From positions 49,107,142 through 49,171,141 of the forward strand of contig OX637394.1 of the NCBI GenBank assembly GCA_951799425.1: a stretch of DNA of 64,000 nucleotides, written 5' to 3'. Under the pieces are notes generated by a model. The model had not been told where the DNA came from and searched no databases. It saw only the letters and a program-made list of their open reading frames with translations. Made by a program: the position numbers and the translations under genes. Below are positions 58,265-64,000 of this stretch, piece by piece; the stretch's first letter is position 1; the number at the start of each line of letters is the position of its first letter. The stretch is from Ilex aquifolium. Its lineage: Eukaryota; Streptophyta; Magnoliopsida; Aquifoliales; Aquifoliaceae.

Positions 58265-58942
58265 GTGCGATTGGAAAACTGAAATGTTCCTCTCAATTTT
58301 TGTTCAATGATATGTGTCTGATGAAGATGTTGAGAAGCTTTTTGTTTAAATGCTTGACTGAAATCTGTTGAACTAAACTCTTGTTAACCCTGTGTAGTTT
58401 TTCTTTTATACATTTACTGTTAAATTGATGTAACTGAAACATGGTTCTGTTTCTTTATGTATGTCTAGACTTGTATAATAAAAGAATGAACCACAATTAG
58501 AAAAGGGTGAATGAATCTTATTTTATTTCTCTATCACAGTCCTTATACTGTTCCTTGGCGTATATTGCAATTAGTGCTTGATATAATAGTCTCTAAGTTT
58601 CTTGGTATGTATTATTTTGGTTTTCGCAAAGCTTATATGTTTCTCGATTGTTGTCTCCAGCAAGGAATCAAACATAAGATTTCAGAAATCGCATATTATC
58701 TGTACTAGGACTTGCATAAAAACTTTAAGGTTGAAAAATATAATATCCTTACTGGAGAAAAAGGTATAATACTTTAGAACACAGAACTCCTAGCGAGAAA
58801 GAAGAGTTCATAAAACTCAAGCAAGGGGATGTTATCATCATGCATCCAGAATTGTAGCGACCTTGAATTTGTGAGAACTCTCCCCTGTATTTCAACTTTC
58901 TCACATACTAGCAAAAGGTTCAACATCTTCTCTGAGTCTATT
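58265..58942. other. Shared 3' region of two convergent genes
   Basis: No gene is seen. AATAAA-like signals (ATAATAAAAG near 58476) suit the DUF1995 gene; the GAUT12 3' UTR enters from the right. Confidence 0.45.
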
Positions 58943-61444
58943 CTAGGATTCTCTAATATGACAGCTTTTGATGAATTCATCAGCAAAGTTGACATACTTG
59001 GTCCATAGTGGCCGAAGTTGGGGGAATGCAATATCCAGCCAAGGCTTTGCTCGGCCATTGAAGTGGATGACACCAGCACTTTTTGCATCTGTGATGCTTG
59101 TGTTATCCTGGTACCCAAGTCCCAGCATGTGCCAGAAGGGATCAATAATGTGCACGTGACCATGGAATGCAATTAGACCTGGAGGTAACGTCCGTAGTTG
59201 CCACAAACTTAGATCTGATTTCAGGTTCTGCAAATGGAAAAGAAAATATTCAGCAGCCCAACAATTTTTACTTTGGCTCTTTCCAAGAAGTCAGATATTG
59301 TTCAAGACATGATATAATCAGAATGCATTTGGCTTTCCCTACTAATTGAGGTTACTTTTAGGGAAAGTATGGCTTATTTAATGTCGTGAGTAAATTACCT
59401 CATCAAGCCAGTAATGGTAAGTTTGGCTTATGTTGGTCTTCCTCCAAGCTTCTAGATCAAAGACGTTCATGCCATAGGCCCATGCACATTTGCTTGGATC
59501 AAAATTCTTTGCTATCAAAGGATGAGAAAAGTTCAGGTAACTCTTGAAAGTCTTCGACATCACAAACTTATCGTCTCCCCTACAGGTTTCTACTGCGCCA
59601 TTTACTTTTCCGTTCATATCAATGTCCCATAGAGGTGAAAGATCAGTTTGAATCACGATATCATCATCTAGGAAGACTACCTTGTCCAGACTAGGAAATA
59701 ACTGTCAAGAAAATGCATTCACCGAGACTAAGTATAGTAAGCACTATACAGAAATAAAGGATGGTCTTTATTGCAATATGTAGGATATACCTCAGGCAGA
59801 TGTATTCTGATGTGATTCATGAGTGACTTGTACTTGGGACTGAGAGCTTGCAATTTAGCAGCAATCACATAAGGCTTTTCAGTGTTATTGCCCACAATGA
59901 CTGATGACCCTCCTCTAAACTGTGACCGTACACGTTGATCGTTCTCCATGGCTTCCAATACTGGGACCTTCCCCTTTGTCAACCAGTCAAATTGGTGCAG
60001 TCCCTTAACCTCAATGATTGCAGGCGTTAAAGGATGCAATGAGAACCAAGCCTGCATGGGATAGTAGGTCTTTCTATCTGTGATTATATGAAGAACAACC
60101 TTTTTAGGGTGCAACGAGTTCCGAACGAGTGACGTTGCAACGACAGAGGCAGCAAGGACATTGTCAGAGGCGAGGATGAAGTGGAATAATAGGTTGTCCA
60201 CTAAAGATGGAACAAATTGTGGCGAAGGGAGCTGGAGGCGGGCATTGGCATTGGTAGAGTGCTCGTTTGCCAATCTTAGGGCAAGACAATGAAGCTGCTT
60301 TGGTATGCTGCTAGATGCTACATGATGATACAGGTATTCTTGGATTTTGGCTGTTCTAGTCCTTTGTTCAAGTAGGGTGACCTGTGGAAACCAGAGGTCT
60401 ACACACTTGATCAGATGTTGAAGGCATGCAAACTGAGAGAATCATTTGTTTTCAATGAGAATTTCTTGGATACTAAATTAGGTTGTTGCTAGTATCTGTT
60501 ACAATATTTTGCAAAGGCGTCATAAGATGGATCTCATTTTATCCCTTTGTAATAGACTAATAGCTCTGATTTACAAAAACTTGCTTGATTATTGGAATAG
60601 CATGAAATCTTCAGAACTCTTCAAAACAGAAGTGGGGTATGTAGAGATAGCCAATTAGTCCCAGTAGTAAAGTGTAGTGGTCCTGGGTTTTGAAAATGAT
60701 CCTTTTTCTGTACTGGATGTATCAAGCGAAAAATTCTAAGTTTCTAAGTAATTGCAAGAGACAAAATTTAATGTTCACCCAAGTGGGTGAAGAGGGAGCA
60801 AAGAGTACCATAGCTTTAAGCTTGACTGCAAATTTCTCTGCATCTGGTCTACTATCCTTCATTGCAGCAACAAACTCTTCCAGTGATTGAGGAACCTCAG
60901 GTTCTCCTCCTTGTATTTCCTCTTGCTTCACAGGTTCTTCTAGAACTTGATATATTACTTCTGGGACCTTTCAGAAGCCAGAGAAAATATAGTTAAATAG
61001 AGTACGTATCAGCACAGAAGCTAAGTAGATGATGACAAGTTACTGAATAAAAAATAGGGTTGGGGGGGGGGGGAGGAGATTACAGTTGATTCCAGTCGTC
61101 TTCCCAAAATCCTTGGTCTTAATCTTTTCCCCAAGCAACCTACAATTAGATTAAAAAAACCAGATTTTACTGTCTATACGTCCAAGTAACAATATTGTTA
61201 ACCTATACAGACACGGCAGGAGAGAGAAGGTACCTATAGTTGAACATTTGTTTTCTCCATCAATGGTATGCACTGCTGTTAACACGAAAACAAACCGAAG
61301 AAGAAAAGTGAAGAACAAAAGCGAATAAAAAACCATGCGATATGATAATCGTCTAGAGCCAGCCTTCACTTTGATGAACTCCCTAACACCTTTCGCCGGA
61401 AGAACTGTCACATGCCGCAAACTTGGCGATATATGAAGCTGCAT
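58943..61444 (-). CDS. GAUT12: Galacturonosyltransferase 12 / IRREGULAR XYLEM 8 (GT8 family)
   Basis: Six exons, in transcript order 61444-61234, 61139-61084, 60967-60809, 60381-59791, 59701-59399 and 59227-58943, join in frame to 534 aa (Arabidopsis IRX8 is 535). The start MQLHISPSLRHVTVLPAKGV and the single Golgi anchor at about 37-58 (VFYSLLFFTFLLRFVFVLTA) are IRX8-like. Then come EQRTRTAKIQEYLYHHVASS, SSIPKQLHCLALRLANEHST, the GT8 core FILASDNVLAASVV, HIITDRKTYYPMQAWFSLHP and the metal-binding VVFLDDDIVIQ (Asp 351-353). HFNGRAKPW near the end binds the nucleotide sugar; the protein ends CHIRES. It acts in the Golgi in making glucuronoxylan, through the xylan reducing-end sequence or a pectic primer, in secondary walls. 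The residue pattern points to GAUT12 rather than GAUT13/14. Confidence 0.97.
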
Positions 61445-61932
61445 TTTGATGCAACACAGAAAATTAACAGACAGCACACCACCACGATGGACCTTGTCGG
61501 TCGGAGTTTTTTTTTTTGGGACTTCAGATATTCATTTGGCAATCATCGGTGAAGAACTGAGTTGAATTGCACAGACCCATGTAGGACAGAGGTGGTAAAA
61601 GGAAGGTTTGAATGTTTGTGTAGTGTTGCTATCGCGTACCTAAACTTGCTTAGCATTTAGGTTAGCTATGAAGGCTTTTTGGTCATAGTATTGTGCTAGA
61701 GAAGAAGGGGGTTGTTTGAAGGAAAGAGACTTGGGAACTGAGAAGAAGGCTGTGTTTGTATCATATGTTTGGTTTGGCTTGGTTTTGAAGAAGGGACGTT
61801 GAGTCTTGAGAGAGAGAGAGAGAGAGAGAAATGAGAGGGTGTAGGTTGGTGTTGCTTCGTTTGCCTACGGATGAAGTTTCAAGAAATAGAAAATAGATTG
61901 AAACCTCTAACATAGACGAACGGTAAATCAGA
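61445..61932 (-). promoter_or_regulatory. GAUT12 promoter and leader
   Basis: A pyrimidine/purine-rich stretch with a (GA)n run at 61811-61829 lies upstream of the ATG. ACCAAAC on the minus strand (61767-61773) fits the MYB46/MYB83 SMRE consensus ACC(A/T)A(A/C)(T/C). Its left limit is set by the retroelement that starts near 61933. A clear TATA box was not found. Confidence 0.45.
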
Positions 61933-62805
61933 TGTTCTTGACGAGCCCAAATTTGACTGGGCCAAGTCCGATAAAAATAAATCGAGAAAGACCCAAATAT
62001 TAAAAACTCAAGAAGAAACCCAAGTCACTGAGACCCATTCAGTCGGGTCAACCCATCCAAAAAGAATCTAGAATGAAGCCAAATGGCCAAGGGAGACGAA
62101 GGGGCGCCAACAAGGAGGTCACCCATCACTTGGGCGCCACCCTCACTCATCACTTGGACCTCATCACTTGGGCGCCAACCTCTTTACTCCTCTTGAGTTT
62201 GGTACTCCAGTACAAGTCCAACCCAGCTCAAGAGGACAACTCAAGTCCAACCCAGCTCAGAGTACTCCTTCGACGGAATAGGGACACGAGGGAGAAAATA
62301 TCGGGATACGCACCGGAGATCTAATCCTACTATAACTGTACCTACCAAAGTGGTAGAATCCTACCATAACTATACTTACCAAAATAGTGGTGACCGCCTC
62401 AACTCACCGCCTCACCGCCTTAGTGAACTTATATAATGTAAGCTCTCTCCACTTGGAGAGGCATCTTGAGATCTACACATCTGGACAACACCCTTGACAC
62501 CTCTACAATATATTCTCCTACACACATTACACCTCCCTACACACATTGCCTCTCTCCTCTAAAGCACTGTAATACTCCGGTGTATATTCTTCCGGTTACT
62601 CATCAATAAAGATCTCCGGCCACCGCAGCCGTTCCCAAGAGTGGAGTAGGTCACTCGGACCGAACCACTATAAATCTTTGTGTTTACTCTATATTTACTG
62701 TTTTGTCATTGATCTGTCATTGATTGCCTACTTACTGCTTATTAATTACACCTGTTCATATACTTGACTGTTGATCTTGCACGAAGATCGATTTGTGCAT
62801 CATCA
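61933..62805 (+). repeat. 5' LTR of the right-hand element
   Basis: The inner border …GTGCATCATCA at 62805 is fixed by the primer site. The outer TG at 61933 is a guess from the TG...CA rule and the change in sequence. Inside are TATATAA at 62430-62436, AATAAA at 62605-62610, and short internal duplications ('cacttgggcgcca' and 'caagtccaacccagctcaga'). Confidence 0.6.
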
Positions 62806-62806
62806 G

Positions 62807-62825
62807 TTTGGCGCCGTCTGTGGGA
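62807..62825 (+). promoter_or_regulatory. Primer binding site of the right-hand element
   Basis: TTTGGCGCCGTCTGTGGGA follows the LTR end after 'G'. It is the same as the site at 9971-9992 on the opposite strand. Confidence 0.85.
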
Positions 62826-62854
62826 ACGACTAGTTTTCTACTCTTTTCCAGTCC

Positions 62855-63256
62855 ATGACAATCACTACTAGATTGATGAGTCAACAACCAGGAGACAACA
62901 ACCTAGCACACCGGGAGGAGGTTCCGCCTCCCCTCGCACCGTCAGAGCCGTCTGCCACGGCGACCCCTGTTGTTGGACATCAACTCCTCAAAACCATGCA
63001 ACTGCTGGTGAACCAAAATCAGCAGATCATCCAACTGATGCTAGCCCAAGGGGGCATCGCCCCTCACCCCGTGGGTGGAGTCCCACTCCCTCCAACAGGA
63101 GAGCCACTGTCTGTCCCTTCCGGGAGTTGGACAGCCCCTCATCATAGGGACCCTCGCCAGAACGCCCCAGGACCACGACAGGGCGCCCCTCGCCCAGCAG
63201 CCCCTCCTCAGCGCACGGGGAGCTCACGTGTTCCCCCTCCACATGTACTTGCGTAG
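62855..63256 (+). CDS. Short gag-like ORF of the right-hand element
   Basis: ATG 62855 to TAG at 63254-63256 gives 133 aa: MTITTRLMSQQPGDNN, a hydrophobic-helical QLLKTMQLLVNQNQQIIQLM segment, then a Pro/Gly/Arg-rich low-complexity tail. The position just after the primer site fits the N-terminus of gag. The Retrotrans_gag domain itself is missing, so the gene is truncated, frameshifted, or belongs to a non-autonomous family. Confidence 0.5.
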   Translation: MTITTRLMSQQPGDNNLAHREEVPPPLAPSEPSATATPVVGHQLLKTMQLLVNQNQQIIQLMLAQGGIAPHPVGGVPLPPTGEPLSVPSGSWTAPHHRDPRQNAPGPRQGAPRPAAPPQRTGSSRVPPPHVLA

Positions 63257-64000
63257 GAGGACGAAGACGAATGAGAGATCCAATATAGCGATCATGGAAG
63301 CCAGTGACTCTCATGTTATCTATCATTTATTGTTTTAGTTTATTTATGCTGTTATTTTATGAAATTCTGCGAATATTATTGTGTCCGAATTGTCTTGTTT
63401 TCCTGAAACTTACAAACAGCTTACAAAAGTCAGAACATGGCTTAACAACAAGGTGTAGACAAAAGGACAACAGTCGTCATACTCCCGACAATCAGTCACT
63501 GCTTCCTAAGCCACAACCAATATAATCAAGGCTCTCCCCGTCACCAACTACTGCTGGTGCCTCATAAGGCATGAAACCAGAGAAATTAACAGTGGCCCTC
63601 TCATCAGGCGCCAAACAGCAGGCGTCCACGCAGGCGCCGCCCAGGCCAACACCTAGGTTGGCATCACCTAGGCCAGCGCCCAGGGCCCCTAGGTGTCCAC
63701 GCCCAAAGACATCAAGCGCCCCTTGACGTCCGCGCCATCACCAAGCGCCCAACAGTCCGCGCCATCACCAGGCGCCCAATAGTCCGCGCCCAACGGCATC
63801 AGGCGCCCAACACCAGGCGCCCAGCTCCTCAACAGCAGGTGCCCAGCACCTCAGATGCCCTCCTCATCCCTATCTCCATGGAGTGAGCCTTTGCCCTAGT
63901 AGCTATCTCAAGTGCAACTCGAAGGTCAGCATCAAGTTGGGCAGCCCTCTCATGTGCTACCCTCAACTACTCAGCGGCATCCTCTCGTGCCTGTCGCTCA
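63257..64000 (+). repeat. GC-rich internal region with GGCGCC-based short repeats
   Basis: From 63596 to about 63850 the motif CAGGCGCCCAACA and relatives (AGTCCGCGCCATCACC, AAGCGCCC) recur at intervals of about 20-40 bp. No frame is clearly coding. The last 150 bases run without repeats into the window end. Confidence 0.6.

Larger units (their letters stand above)
61933..64000 (+). mobile_element. Second Ty3-gypsy-type LTR element, cut by the window end
   Basis: A plus-strand 5' LTR (61933-62805), a primer site, a short gag-like ORF and a GC-rich repetitive stretch are present. No protease, RT or integrase is seen before 64000, so it may continue outside or be a non-autonomous type. The primer region matches the element at the left end of the window. 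Confidence 0.7.

Overview
This is a stretch of nuclear DNA from a flowering plant, almost certainly a eudicot. The evidence is split genes with GT-AG introns, AT-rich intergenic DNA, a nuclear tRNA-Ala with a Pol III T-run terminator, and many plant-type retroelements and MITEs. The species cannot be fixed from the sequence alone. Exon joins below were read by eye. Every join keeps the reading frame and uses GT-AG borders, and the spliced lengths agree with the known families.

Layout. Positions 1-10708 hold most of one minus-strand Ty3-gypsy retrotransposon of the Tat type. It has a 5' LTR at 9993-10708, a primer binding site, and gag, protease and RT/RNase H/second RNase H/integrase in one frame broken by two stop codons. 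Downstream of pol lie a tandem array of small hairpins and two plus-strand (antisense) ORFs; the 3' LTR lies off the left edge. At 11213-11855 is a canonical histone H2A gene. From 13.0 to 20.3 kb there are repeats: a G-box-bearing tandem repeat, a LINE with five nonsense codons, a 33/42-bp minisatellite and a Ty1-copia remnant. At 20843-26508 (minus) is a six-exon class I formin of 944 aa. From 27.8 to 40 kb there are few genes: a class VI small heat-shock protein (30680-31651), tRNA-Ala(AGC) at 32958-33030, three hAT-type MITEs and one Tourist/Harbinger MITE.

Positions 40137-46207 carry a 17-exon KIN-14 C-terminal-motor kinesin (804 aa, ATK1/KATA-like). At 46998-48392 is a Harbinger-type element carrying a long GGN-rich tract. 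Positions 49660-56675 carry an ILR3-like (subgroup IVc) bHLH gene of 235 aa. Its second intron contains a complete 3.8-kb PIF/Harbinger element that encodes only a Myb/SANT-like ORF1, itself broken by a stop codon. At 57245-58264 is an intronless, probably plastid-targeted DUF1995 protein. At 58943-61444 (minus) is GAUT12/IRX8 (534 aa, six exons). The right edge, from about 61933, is the 5' LTR, primer site and start of a second Ty3-gypsy-type element.

The host genes do not form a pathway and are not co-regulated as an operon. They are chromatin (H2A), actin (formin), microtubule (KIN-14), heat-stress (sHSP), iron/stress transcription (ILR3-like), plastid (DUF1995) and secondary-wall xylan (IRX8) genes. 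The most unusual content is in the mobile DNA: antisense ORFs plus a hairpin array in the Tat element, the intronic Harbinger element that kept only its Myb ORF, and several MITEs with still readable target-site duplications.
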